Assembly: GCA_030037695.1 (NCBI GenBank)
Contig: JASHQF010000135.1
Coordinates: 1-12,912 of the forward strand
Length of the DNA stretch: 12,912 bases
Direction: 5' to 3'
Source of the DNA: Thermoplasmata archaeon
Lineage (GTDB): Archaea; Thermoplasmatota; Thermoplasmata; Lutacidiplasmatales; UBA184
In this document: in pieces, positions 1 through 7,233 of the stretch
Layout: each line of letters opens with the position of its first letter
Numbering within the stretch: position 1 is the stretch's first letter
Position numbers and translations under genes: made by a program
Notes under the pieces: generated by a model
What the model was told of the DNA's origin: nothing
The model's database searches: none
Seen by the model: only the letters and a program-made list of their open reading frames with translations

Positions 1-23
1 AGGCAGCGGGAGACGCAACGACG

Positions 24-1364
24 ATGCTAGGGAGCCGGTGGAAGCCAACGACGGTAAGCGCCCTGCTGATCCTTTCGGCGGGGCTGACGACGGTCCTGCT
101 CGCAGCCGGACCTGCGGCGGCGAGCGGCGGGGGATGTTCGATCGTGGTGCACGGGGAGAACGGGGCGAACGACGCGGTCCAGCTCGCGGTCGACGCCGCC
201 TCCGCCGGGCAGACGGTCTGTCTGCGGGCCGGGGTCTATCCTGAACAGGTGACGATCGCGACGCCCGGGATCCATCTTCGGGGAGCGAGCGCGACCTCGA
301 CGATCCTGGACCCCGCGAGCGGATCGGTCAACGCGGTGGACTACGACAACGCTCAGTTCCCGCTCATCGCCGTGGTGCTCGTGGCGAACGTCTCGGGGGT
401 CGAACTGAGCGGGCTCACCGTGAACGCGGCGGGGGCCGCCGCGTCGATCGGGGGCTGCTCCCCCGGACTGGTCGGGATCGATTTCCAGAACGTCTCCTCG
501 GGCGACGTGAGCGGGGTCACGGTCACGAACGTCGAGCTCTCCCCGAGCCTCCTCGGCTGCCAGTCGCAGACCGGCATCTACGCTTACGTCGGCTCGGGGT
601 CGCCGCCTCCCGGCGGTTCGCACATTTCGATCACCTCGACCCGCGTGACCTCCTACGGGAAGGGCGGGATCGTCTGTGACGACAACGGGGTCACCTGCAC
701 GCTCGCGGCGGACACGATCACGGGCCTCGGCCCGACCCCCGCGATCGCCGCGAACGGCATCCAGGTCGCGTTCGGCGCGGTCGGGCACATCTCGCGGGTC
801 ACCGTCACGGGGAACGACTACACCGGCGGCTCCGCGACGAACGACTGGTTCGGCAACGGCTACAGCTCGTCCGGGATCCTCCTGTACGAGGCGAGCTCGG
901 GGACGTCGATCACCTCCTCGCGCCTGGCCGACAACCAGATCGGGATCCTGGCGGCGGACGACGTCGCCGACACGATCACCGGCAACACGATCGTCGACAG
1001 CCCGGCGTACGGGATCGTCGAGGACGGCGACGCGGGGTTCGTGGCCACGATCGCGAGCAACATCGTCCGGAACCCGACCACGAAGGCGGTCGGGATCTTC
1101 GTCGACAACGGCACGTTCACCCTCCGCTCGAACACCGTCGCCTGGAGCGAGGACTCGGGGACCCAGGGCGCGAGCCAGGCCGTGACCGGCCCGGGGACCG
1201 TCTACCCGAGCGCGACCGCCGCGAGCATCCCGACCGCCGGCATCCAGGCGGTCGCGGACGGCGGGACGACGATCGTGAACCTGTACAACAACCTCACGCG
1301 GCACTGCGCCGCCCCGCTCGAGACGCTCGTGGTGCTCGGGGGGACGCTCCAGACGAACGGCTGA
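24..1364 (+). CDS. Secreted right-handed beta-helix (pectate-lyase-like fold) protein, function unknown
   Basis: A 446-residue protein starting at ATG 24. Residues 1 to about 34 form a signal peptide: a short basic start (GSRWK), a hydrophobic stretch (VSALLILSAGLTTVLLAAG) and an AAAS cleavage region. The mature part repeats short strands with G/N/D turns, such as VELSGLTV, GDVSGVTVTNV, GHISRVTVTGND, DTITGNTIVDS and ATIASNIVRNP. This is the pattern of PbH1/NosD-type parallel beta-helices. The opening (DAVQLAVDAASAGQTVCLRAGVYPEQVTI) matches the usual entry of such helices, where a 'parallel beta-helix' begins after a run predicted to define coils. Seven cysteines are spread through it. No catalytic residues of a known lyase or pectinesterase were recognised, and there is no C-terminal membrane anchor or sorting signal, so it is probably released or loosely cell-surface bound. 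A role in binding or cleaving a polysaccharide is possible but unproven. Its upstream context is cut by the window edge. Confident about coding and fold class, not about function. Confidence 0.85.
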   Translation: MLGSRWKPTTVSALLILSAGLTTVLLAAGPAAASGGGCSIVVHGENGANDAVQLAVDAASAGQTVCLRAGVYPEQVTIATPGIHLRGASATSTILDPASGSVNAVDYDNAQFPLIAVVLVANVSGVELSGLTVNAAGAAASIGGCSPGLVGIDFQNVSSGDVSGVTVTNVELSPSLLGCQSQTGIYAYVGSGSPPPGGSHISITSTRVTSYGKGGIVCDDNGVTCTLAADTITGLGPTPAIAANGIQVAFGAVGHISRVTVTGNDYTGGSATNDWFGNGYSSSGILLYEASSGTSITSSRLADNQIGILAADDVADTITGNTIVDSPAYGIVEDGDAGFVATIASNIVRNPTTKAVGIFVDNGTFTLRSNTVAWSEDSGTQGASQAVTGPGTVYPSATAASIPTAGIQAVADGGTTIVNLYNNLTRHCAAPLETLVVLGGTLQTNG

Positions 1365-1395
1365 GCGGCCGCCGCCCGCGCCAACCGTTTCCTCG

Positions 1396-1425
1396 GGGCG
1401 CCCGGGACCGCGGTTCCGGGCGCCC
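1396..1425 (+). terminator. 15-bp inverted repeat after the beta-helix gene, candidate 3'-end hairpin
   Basis: Arms GGGCGCCCGGGACCG (1396-1410) and CGGTTCCGGGCGCCC (1411-1425) are reverse complements except for one G-T wobble (1406/1415). In RNA this would fold with a few central bases as loop. It begins 31 nt after the beta-helix stop and no coding sequence crosses it on the plus strand. No T-run follows, so calling it a terminator is inference from position and stability; it could instead protect the mRNA 3' end. Confidence 0.5.
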
Positions 1426-1520
1426 TTGAGCCCGATTCGGCGGTCGCCGGGGCTCGGACCCTGCCGTGGGTAGTCCGCCTCGAGGCTCGCCGTTCCCGAC
1501 ACCCACCTCGGTCGGACAAA

Positions 1521-1530
1521 CTCTTTTATC
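1521..1530 (+). promoter_or_regulatory. TATA-like box for the nitroreductase-pyrophosphatase unit
   Basis: CTCTTTTATC is a clear AT-rich island in GC-rich surroundings and resembles an archaeal TATA box. Transcription starting about 26 bp downstream would begin near 1550-1555, leaving a leader of roughly 70 nt before the nitroreductase ATG at 1622. The leader contains a short ATG-to-TAG ORF at 1555-1581. A second T-run (1606-1612) lies too close to ATG 1622 to serve as its TATA box. Confidence 0.45.
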
Positions 1531-1621
1531 GGGGTCGTCACTCCAATCGGTCGAATGCGTCGGATCCCGACGGAGGGGTAGGCTCCCGCAGCCTCCCGGA
1601 CCAGCTCTTTTTTCGAACCGC

Positions 1622-2161
1622 ATGGACGTCGTCGAAGCGATCCGCGCCTACCGGCCCTGCCTCTCCTACCACCCCCGGCCGATCGCCCCGGAGAAGCTGA
1701 AGTCGGTGCTCGCCGCCGCTCGGCTCGCCCCCAGCCAGCGCAACCTCCAGCCGTGGAGGTTCGTCGTGGTCCAGGACGGAGAGCGCAAGCGGCTCCTCGC
1801 CCAGGCCTCCCCTCGGGGCCGGCTGATCGCCGAGGCCCCGGCTGTGATCGTCGCCTTCTCGGTGGAGGAGGACATCCCCGTGACGATCGGCGGGTACATC
1901 TCGGCCTACCCGCTGGACGTGGCCGTCGCCGTGAACGACCTCCAGCTGGCGGCGACCGCCGAAGGATTGGGGACGAACTGGATCATCGACTTCAACGAGG
2001 AAAAGCTCCGCACGGTGCTGCGGGTGCCCGAAGGGATCCACCCGATCGGGGTGATCCCCATCGGCTACCCGGTGGAGTCGAACGGCACGTCGGGCCCGAA
2101 AGAGGAGAACGGCCGCAAGAGCCCGGACGAGGTCGTCGCCTACGACGAGTACGCCTGGTAG
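1622..2161 (+). CDS. Nitroreductase-family FMN flavoprotein
   Basis: A 179-residue protein of the short nitroreductase family: FMN-dependent, NAD(P)H-using reduction of nitro compounds, quinones or related substrates, acting in the cytoplasm as a dimer. Visible family features are the opening VVEAIRAYRP, the FMN-contacting block APSQRNLQPWRFVVV (residues 36-50), the dimer core DVAVAVNDLQLAATAEGLGTNWI and the late IGVIPIGYP strand. The usual N-terminal Arg-Arg-Ser of the FMN phosphate site is replaced by Tyr-Arg-Pro, so substrate and flavin handling may differ. The frame is open further upstream, but homology begins exactly at ATG 1622 and the residues before it are not family-like, so I chose this start. 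No strong Shine-Dalgarno sequence precedes it. The next gene begins about 10 bp after its stop, suggesting cotranscription. The precise substrate cannot be read from sequence. Confidence 0.88.
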   Translation: MDVVEAIRAYRPCLSYHPRPIAPEKLKSVLAAARLAPSQRNLQPWRFVVVQDGERKRLLAQASPRGRLIAEAPAVIVAFSVEEDIPVTIGGYISAYPLDVAVAVNDLQLAATAEGLGTNWIIDFNEEKLRTVLRVPEGIHPIGVIPIGYPVESNGTSGPKEENGRKSPDEVVAYDEYAW

Positions 2162-2171
2162 GGAACGGACC

Positions 2172-2711
2172 GTTCGGTTCGTCACCACGAACCCCGGGAA
2201 GGTCCGGGAGGTACGGACCGTGCTCGCCGGCTACGGCCTCCGGGTACGCTGGCAGCGACGTACGTTGCCGGAGCCGCAGGCCGAGTCGCTGAAGGAGGTC
2301 GTCCGGTCGAAGCTCGACGCGGTCCGGACGATCCCGGGCACCGTGCTGGTGGAGGATTCCGGCCTATTCGTACCCTCCCTCCAGGGGTTCCCGGGGGTGT
2401 ACTCCGCCCCGATCCTGAAGCTCTGGGGCTTCGGCCCGTTGCTCGAACTGCTCCGCTCCCGACCCCGGGCCGCCTACTTCGAGGCGGTCGCCGGAGTTCG
2501 GGCGGGGGGGACGGTCCGCTACTTCTCGTCGAGGGTCCACGGCACGATCGCCAAGGCGGCTCGTGGGCACCACGGATTCGGCTACGACCCGATCTTCGTG
2601 CCGACGGGCTGGTCCCGAACGTTCGCGGAAGGCTCCCCCGAGGCGAAGAATGCGATCTCGCACCGGGGACGGGCGATCCGGAAGGTCGGGCGGTTCCTCG
2701 CGGGCCGCTGA
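2172..2711 (+). CDS. HAM1/RdgB-type XTP/dITP diphosphatase with non-canonical or damaged start
   Basis: About 179 residues matching the Ham1/RdgB family, which hydrolyses non-canonical purine triphosphates (XTP, ITP, dITP) to monophosphate and pyrophosphate and so cleans the nucleotide pool. Seen: the N-terminal substrate loop VRFVTTNPGKVREV (T/S-x-N-x-x-K motif), the catalytic VEDSGLFV (E61, D62), GFPGVYSAPI, the GFGYDPIFVP motif, TFAEGSPEAKNAISHRGRA and a short C-terminal helix. The only normal start codon in frame is GTG 2220, but that would delete the first strand and the TTNPGK loop. The codon aligned with the family's first residue is GTT at 2172; no ATG, GTG or TTG exists in frame between the upstream stop (2052) and 2220. 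One base change (T2174 to G) would give GTG. Either an unusual start, a sequence error or a start mutation. The gene lies 10 bp behind the nitroreductase stop and probably shares its transcript. Family call is firm; the start is not. Confidence 0.85.
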   Translation, partial: VRFVTTNPGKVREVRTVLAGYGLRVRWQRRTLPEPQAESLKEVVRSKLDAVRTIPGTVLVEDSGLFVPSLQGFPGVYSAPILKLWGFGPLLELLRSRPRAAYFEAVAGVRAGGTVRYFSSRVHGTIAKAARGHHGFGYDPIFVPTGWSRTFAEGSPEAKNAISHRGRAIRKVGRFLAGR

Positions 2712-2731
2712 CGCCGCTCGCGGGGCGGTCT

Positions 2732-2755
2732 CGACCCCGGGCCCGACGCGGGTCG
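2732..2755. terminator. Weak inverted repeat in a convergent intergenic gap
   Basis: The 63-bp gap between the pyrophosphatase stop and the YVTN-protein stop, which face each other, holds CGACCC (2732-2737) paired with GGGTCG (2750-2755) around a 12-nt GC-rich loop that includes the palindrome CGGGCCCG. A shared bidirectional terminator would be expected here, but a six-base stem in such GC-rich sequence may be chance. Confidence 0.2.
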
Positions 2756-2774
2756 CGTCGAGCGCGAGGGGGTC

Positions 2775-5324
2775 CTAGCCCGTGAATCGGACGACGAGGG
2801 TCCGGGCGCGAAGCCCCACGCTGACCGTCCCGTGCGACGGATGCGCGACGACCGGGCCCGCCACGGTCACGGTGAACTTCCACGGTCCGGGCACGACCTG
2901 GAACACGAGCGACGAGCCGTTCGTGCTGTTCGTGAACGTGCCGGGCGATCCCCCGTACGGGAACGCCGAAGAGAAGCTGACCGACCAGTTCGCCCCGGCC
3001 GGCAGCCCGTGCGCCTCGAACGTGAGCAGCTCGACCGGTCCGAACCGTACCGTGAGGGTGGTGTGCGCGGAGATCGTCGCCGACGACGAGCTCGGACGGA
3101 CCGGACCGGTGACCCGTTCGAGGGCGTAGCCGGCCGGGGCGGTGAACGCGTAGGAGAAGGTGCCGATCGGTTCCTGGACGACGACCTCGCCGGCGCCTCG
3201 CACCGTGACGTTCGACCGCGGGCCCCCGGAGATCGCGGTCGCCACGCTCCAGTTCGACCCGCTGGGCAATCCGACCGCCCGGAACGTCACGGGCACCGTC
3301 GCGTTGATCGTCGAGATCGTACCCTGGCCGGTATTGGCGACCTCGATCGTGCCGGTGGCGGGATCGAGCGCGATCCCGGCCGAGCCGGCGCCGACCCCGA
3401 CCTCGATCGCCGCCCCGACCCCGGTGTCCGGGAACGCCACGAGGCTCGCCCCCCGACCGGTACTCGCGAGCACCTCGCCCCGGGCGGCGTCGTACAGGAC
3501 GTTCGAGTCGTTCCCGCCGACCCCCACGGTCCGGACGACCTTGTAGGTGGAATCCGAGATCGCGTCGACCGCCCCGTCGGCGGCGTCCGCGACGAACACC
3601 TCGCCGCGGGCCGGGTCGTAGGCGAGGCCCTCGGGCCTCGAGGAGTTGCCGGACGGGAGCGGCACGGTCGCAACGACCTTGTCCGAGGTCGTGTTGATCA
3701 CGTCGACGTTCCCCGACAGCTCGTCGGAGACGTACACCGCCCCGGTGCCGCTGTCGTACGCGAGGCCGCTCGGCCAGTCGCCGACCGGCACCGACGTCAC
3801 GTACGAGCCGTTCGCGTCCAGGACCGTCACGTTGTTGGAGAGGTAGTCCGCCACGAACAGCTCACCGCGGGCGGCGTCGTAGACGAGGGCCTCCGGATCG
3901 GTCCCGACCGGGACCGTCGCCGTGACCGTGTTCGTGGCGTCGCTCACGATGCTCACCGAGTTGTCGTAGGTCCGGGCGACGAACACCTCGCCGCCGGCCG
4001 GGTCGTAGGCGAGGGCGGACGGCTGGCCGTCGACACGAACGCTCGCGACGATCTGCCCGGAACCCCCCGCGATCACGGTGACGGTGTTGGACGTGGTGAC
4101 GAACAGCTCGTTCTGACCGCCGTCGTAGACGAGCGCCCCCGGGTTCGCGCCGAGCGGGACGACCGCGACCACGGCGTTCCCTTGCGCCGGCGCGAGCACG
4201 CTCACGCTGTTCGATCCGGTGTCGACCAGGTAGATGTCGCCCGAGACGGGGTCGAACGCTCCACCCCAGGGGTAGACCCCCACGTTGACGTTCCCGATGA
4301 CCGTGTCGTTGGCGGCCGAGACGACGCTGACGTTGGCGTCGTAGTAGTTCGCCACGTACACGTCGCCCGTGGCGGGGTCGTCGGTGATGCCGCCGGGGGA
4401 GTACCCGCCGGGGACGGTCGCGACCACCGAGTCGTTCGAGTCGAGGATCACCGAGGTCGTGTTGGAATCCTCGTTCGCGACGAACACCTGGCCGCTACCG
4501 GGGTCGTACGCGGCGCAGACCGGACCCTCCCCGACCGTGACGTTGGTCACGAGGGCGGCCGGCGACGGCTGGATCACGGCGACGGAGTCCGCGACATAAT
4601 TCACGGCGAACAACTGGCCGGTCCCGTTGTCGTACGTCAGTCCGTACGGCCAACCTCCCAGGGGGAGGACCTTGGCCACCACCCCCGAGTTGCCGGAAAG
4701 GGTGAGGGAGTAGAGCGCCGCGGTGCAGGGGCTCACGGGGCAGTGGAACGGCGTGCCCGCCACGAAGTAGAGGTCGCCCAGGATCGGGTCGTAGACGATC
4801 CCGTCCGGTGGCAAAGGAGACGAGAACGTCTTCGTCACGGTGTCGGTCGTGTCGTTGATCTCGCTGACGGTGCTCGAGCCCTGGTTCGAGACGAACACGT
4901 CGCCGAGGGCGCTATCGTACGCCAGGAACAAGGGGCTGGTCCCGACAGGAATCGTCGCTACGAGCTGATCCGTCGTCGGATCGACGACGCTCACGGTCCC
5001 CGTGCTGTAGTCCGCAGCGAAGATCTGCCCCGTCCCCGGGTCGTAGAGGTCCGTGTACGGCGAGACACCGTTCTTGGGTAGCGCATTGCCGGGGAGTTGC
5101 TGCCCGTCGCTCAGGTCGAGCGTGGAGACGACGGCCAGGCTGGTGCTGGGCGGGTGCGATGTCGCGGGGAGCGCTCCGTGGGTCCCGTCCGAACCGAAAG
5201 GCGAGGGGGATCCCGCCGAAGGGTGGGCGCCCGCGACGGTGAGATGCTGAACCGGGGCCGGCGCAAGGAGGAGGCCCACGACCACGGCGGTCGATACGGC
5301 GACGACGGTCGACCGCCGCGACAT
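2775..5324 (-). CDS. Secreted YVTN-family double beta-propeller protein with two C-terminal beta domains
   Basis: An 849-residue exported protein. Residues 1-28 are a signal peptide; the SRRSTVV start makes Tat export possible. After a Ser/Pro/Gly-rich linker, residues about 88-685 hold fourteen repeats of roughly 42 residues with the pattern P-x-x-L-x-YD-x-x-x-G-x-(V/L)-FV-A-x-x-x-x-x-x-V-(S/T)-V-I-x-x-x-(T/N)-x-x-V-x-A-T-V-P-V-G, that is YVTN/NHL-like blades; fourteen would make two seven-bladed propellers. The third repeat is longer and carries HCPVSPC, the only close cysteine pair. Residues about 685-849 are two related domains of about 80 residues, each opening with F-x-x-x-GLP-(S/A)-G-(S/A)-NWSV and ending in a V-RF strand, a module I associate with Thermoplasmatota surface proteins. 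No C-terminal anchor is visible. Such propellers usually bind proteins, sugars or surfaces; no enzymatic residues were recognised. ATG 5324 is supported by the signal peptide and a TATA box about 34 bp upstream. Confidence 0.9.
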   Translation of the reverse strand: MSRRSTVVAVSTAVVVGLLLAPAPVQHLTVAGAHPSAGSPSPFGSDGTHGALPATSHPPSTSLAVVSTLDLSDGQQLPGNALPKNGVSPYTDLYDPGTGQIFAADYSTGTVSVVDPTTDQLVATIPVGTSPLFLAYDSALGDVFVSNQGSSTVSEINDTTDTVTKTFSSPLPPDGIVYDPILGDLYFVAGTPFHCPVSPCTAALYSLTLSGNSGVVAKVLPLGGWPYGLTYDNGTGQLFAVNYVADSVAVIQPSPAALVTNVTVGEGPVCAAYDPGSGQVFVANEDSNTTSVILDSNDSVVATVPGGYSPGGITDDPATGDVYVANYYDANVSVVSAANDTVIGNVNVGVYPWGGAFDPVSGDIYLVDTGSNSVSVLAPAQGNAVVAVVPLGANPGALVYDGGQNELFVTTSNTVTVIAGGSGQIVASVRVDGQPSALAYDPAGGEVFVARTYDNSVSIVSDATNTVTATVPVGTDPEALVYDAARGELFVADYLSNNVTVLDANGSYVTSVPVGDWPSGLAYDSGTGAVYVSDELSGNVDVINTTSDKVVATVPLPSGNSSRPEGLAYDPARGEVFVADAADGAVDAISDSTYKVVRTVGVGGNDSNVLYDAARGEVLASTGRGASLVAFPDTGVGAAIEVGVGAGSAGIALDPATGTIEVANTGQGTISTINATVPVTFRAVGLPSGSNWSVATAISGGPRSNVTVRGAGEVVVQEPIGTFSYAFTAPAGYALERVTGPVRPSSSSATISAHTTLTVRFGPVELLTFEAHGLPAGANWSVSFSSAFPYGGSPGTFTNSTNGSSLVFQVVPGPWKFTVTVAGPVVAHPSHGTVSVGLRARTLVVRFTG

Positions 5325-5353
5325 GCACGGCCCCGAACCGCGAAGTCCGGGGT

Positions 5354-5363
5354 CCTATATGTA
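5354..5363 (-). promoter_or_regulatory. TATA box for the YVTN propeller gene
   Basis: Read on the minus strand, TACATATAGG is the strongest AT-rich element upstream of ATG 5324, with its centre about 34 bp away. An archaeal start 25-28 bp downstream would leave only about 6-9 nt of leader, so the mRNA is probably near-leaderless. This indicates the gene is transcribed separately from the thermosome upstream. Confidence 0.55.
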
Positions 5364-5420
5364 GGGGAGCGAGGGCGCCGGGAAGCCACGACCGCAGAGC
5401 ATCGCTCGGAGCCTACGCTC

Positions 5421-5436
5421 TAACGCCCGGGCGTTA
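5421..5436. promoter_or_regulatory. Perfect 16-bp palindrome between thermosome and propeller gene
   Basis: TAACGCCCGGGCGTTA is exactly self-complementary (TAACGCCC/GGGCGTTA). It lies about 63 bp upstream of the propeller gene's TATA box and 75 bp after the thermosome stop. It could be a homodimer operator for the propeller gene or part of the thermosome 3' end. With no loop it is a better DNA site than an RNA hairpin. The rest of 5325-5510 holds no gene; a pyrimidine-rich stretch on the minus strand (5461-5482) could aid thermosome termination. Confidence 0.45.
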
Positions 5437-5510
5437 ACGCGGGACCGCGATCCGTAAAGATCGAGGAGAAGGGGGAAGAGGTTGGCCCCGGGAAGGGTGC
5501 GAGGATCGCA

Positions 5511-7169
5511 CTAATCCTCGCCGAAGTCGCCGCCGCCCATCCCGCCCATGCCGCCGTCGCCGCCCGGGCCGCCCTTGCCGGACGGGGGAGGGCTCGACTT
5601 CGACGCGATGACGTCGTCGATCCGGAGGATCATCACCGCGGCGTCGGTGGCGCTCTCGATCGCCTGGCGGCCGACGCGGATCGGCTCGACCACGTGGAGG
5701 TGGAGCATGTCGTCGACCTTCCCCGAAAGGACGTTCACGCCTGCGTTCTTCTGGCCGGCCTTGTGGGCCTTGCGCAGCTCGATCAGGATGTCGATCGGGT
5801 CGAGCCCCGCGTTCTCGGCGAGCGTCCGCGGCACCGTCTCGAGCGCCTCGGAGAACTCCTCGAACGCGATCTGCTCCCGTCCGCCGATCTTCGCGGCGTG
5901 GTCGCGCAGGTGCATCGCGAGCTCCTCGGCCGTCGCCCCGCCACCGACGACGTAGCGTCCGTCCTCGACGGCGACGGCGACCACGTTGAGGGCGTCGTCG
6001 AGCGACCGCTCGATCTCGTCGACCACGTGCTCGGTGCCGCCACGGATGAGGATCGAGACCGCCTTCGCCTTCTTGGCGCCGGTCACGAACGTGAGCGAAT
6101 CCTCGCCGATCTTCCGCTCCTCGACCAGGCCCGCGCTCCCGACGTCCTCAGGGGTGAGCTCGCTCACCTTGGAGACGATGTTCGCGCCGGTCGCCTTCTG
6201 GAGCTTCTCCATGTCCGACTTCTTCACGCGCCGGACCGCGTAGATCCCGTCCTTCGCGAGGAAATGCTGAGCGAGGTCGTCGATCCCCTTCTGGCAGAGG
6301 ACGACGTTCGCGCCCGACTTCTTGACTTGGTCGACCATCCGCCGGAGCATGTTCTCCTCCTCCTGGAGGAAGGCGTTCAGCTGGTTCGGGTCGTTGATCT
6401 CGATCTTCGCGTCGATCTCGGTCTTCTTGATCTCGAGCGCGGCGTCCAGGAGGGCGATCTTCGGGTTCTCGACGCGCGTCGGCATCCCCGAGTGGACCTT
6501 CTCCTTGTCGACGATGACCCCCTCGATGAGCTGGGTGTCGGACATCTGCCCGCCCTGCTTCTTGATCAGCTGGATGTTGTCGAGATCGACGTTGTAGCCC
6601 GTTCCCCGCTTCTCGGCGACCGCGGTGACGGCCTTCACGGCGATATCGCCCATGAGGTCGCGGTTGAAGGAGACCGACTTCGACGCCATCGACGTCACGG
6701 CGATCTGGCGCAGCTGCTCGGTGTCGGTGATCGCGATCGGCTGGCTCAGCTGCTGGAGGACCTCGAGCGCCTTCGTGGCGGCGAGGCGGTACCCCTGCGA
6801 GATGATCGTCGGGTGGATGTTCTGCTCGATGAGGCTCTCGGCGCGCTTCAGGAGCTCGCCCGTGAGCACGACCGCCGTCGTCGTCCCATCCCCGGCTTCC
6901 TGGTCCTGGGTCTTGGCGACCTCGACCAGCATCTTCGCCGCGGGATGCTCGACGTCCATTTCCTTGAGGATCGTGACCCCGTCGTTCGTCACGACGACGT
7001 CCCCCATCGAGTCGACGAGCATCTTGTCGAGCCCGCGCGGACCGAGCGTCGAGCGGACCGCGTCGGCGATCGCCTTCGCGGCCTGGATGTTGTTCGAGAG
7101 CGCCCCGCGGCCCTTCTCGCGCTTCGTCCCTTCCTTCAGCACCAAGATCGGCGTCTGACCTGTCAGCAT
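5511..7169 (-). CDS. thsA: Thermosome subunit (group II chaperonin, CCT/TRiC-like)
   Basis: A 552-residue group II chaperonin subunit, which builds the double-ring ATP-driven folding chamber of archaea in the cytoplasm. Seen: the N-terminal equatorial domain with TLGPRG (41-46), VTNDGVTIL with NDG (62-64), and the nucleotide-binding GDGTTT (93-98), where the Asp of GDGTT is required for ATP hydrolysis; the apical and intermediate segments; the returning equatorial part with GGGATAEEL and the conserved VGRQAIESATDAAVMILRIDDVI; and a Gly/Met-rich tail GGMGGMGGGDFGED typical of thermosomes. Length is normal. The frame extends to TTG 7205, but I place the start at ATG 7169, because GGAGG (7180-7184 on the minus strand) sits 10 nt before it and the TATA box predicts transcription starting near 7204. 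It has its own promoter and is the upstream member of a minus-strand pair whose partner has a separate promoter. Whether this genome has further subunits cannot be told; the alpha-type symbol is nominal. Confidence 0.97.
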   Translation of the reverse strand: MLTGQTPILVLKEGTKREKGRGALSNNIQAAKAIADAVRSTLGPRGLDKMLVDSMGDVVVTNDGVTILKEMDVEHPAAKMLVEVAKTQDQEAGDGTTTAVVLTGELLKRAESLIEQNIHPTIISQGYRLAATKALEVLQQLSQPIAITDTEQLRQIAVTSMASKSVSFNRDLMGDIAVKAVTAVAEKRGTGYNVDLDNIQLIKKQGGQMSDTQLIEGVIVDKEKVHSGMPTRVENPKIALLDAALEIKKTEIDAKIEINDPNQLNAFLQEEENMLRRMVDQVKKSGANVVLCQKGIDDLAQHFLAKDGIYAVRRVKKSDMEKLQKATGANIVSKVSELTPEDVGSAGLVEERKIGEDSLTFVTGAKKAKAVSILIRGGTEHVVDEIERSLDDALNVVAVAVEDGRYVVGGGATAEELAMHLRDHAAKIGGREQIAFEEFSEALETVPRTLAENAGLDPIDILIELRKAHKAGQKNAGVNVLSGKVDDMLHLHVVEPIRVGRQAIESATDAAVMILRIDDVIASKSSPPPSGKGGPGGDGGMGGMGGGDFGED

Positions 7170-7182
7170 CTTTCGATTTCCT

Positions 7183-7198
7183 CCGAGAGTCCTCTCGG
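7183..7198 (-). promoter_or_regulatory. Hairpin in the thermosome leader overlapping the ribosome binding site
   Basis: On the minus strand, CCGAGAG and CTCTCGG are perfect 7-bp inverted arms separated by GA. In RNA the inner pair would open, giving a 6-bp stem and 4-nt loop. The last two G of the 3' arm are the first two bases of the GGAGG ribosome binding site (7180-7184). The element covers about +6 to +22 of the predicted transcript. It could be a thermally melting translation switch, or a DNA operator just downstream of the transcription start as used by archaeal heat-shock repressors such as Phr. Which one is not decidable here. Confidence 0.45.
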
Positions 7199-7225
7199 CG
7201 TTCAACAGCGGTAGAAAAGCGGTTG

Positions 7226-7233
7226 TATTTAAA
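7226..7233 (-). promoter_or_regulatory. TATA box of the thermosome gene
   Basis: TTTAAATA on the minus strand, inside an AT-rich stretch (7215-7240) that stands out from its surroundings. Its centre is 25 bp from the expected start near 7204, giving a leader of about 35 nt with a good ribosome binding site, unlike the near-leaderless genes elsewhere in the window. Confidence 0.7.

Noticed and set aside
27..1541. 504-codon minus-strand open frame opposite the beta-helix gene
   Set aside because: Arg/Gly/Asp-rich composition typical of the antisense of GC-rich coding DNA; the plus-strand frame has a signal peptide and a regular beta-helix pattern.
2832..5081. 749-codon plus-strand open frame
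   Set aside because: It is the antisense shadow of the fourteen-blade propeller gene; its composition is Arg/Val/Asp/His-rich without any domain, while the minus-strand protein has clear repeats and a signal peptide.
7167..7205. Thermosome start at TTG 7205 (12 extra residues)
   Set aside because: TTG lies at the predicted transcription start, the extension is not family-like, and ATG 7169 has a well-spaced GGAGG.
5694..7214. 506-codon plus-strand open frame
   Set aside because: Antisense of the thermosome gene, Asp/Leu/Arg-rich; the thermosome reading is unambiguous.
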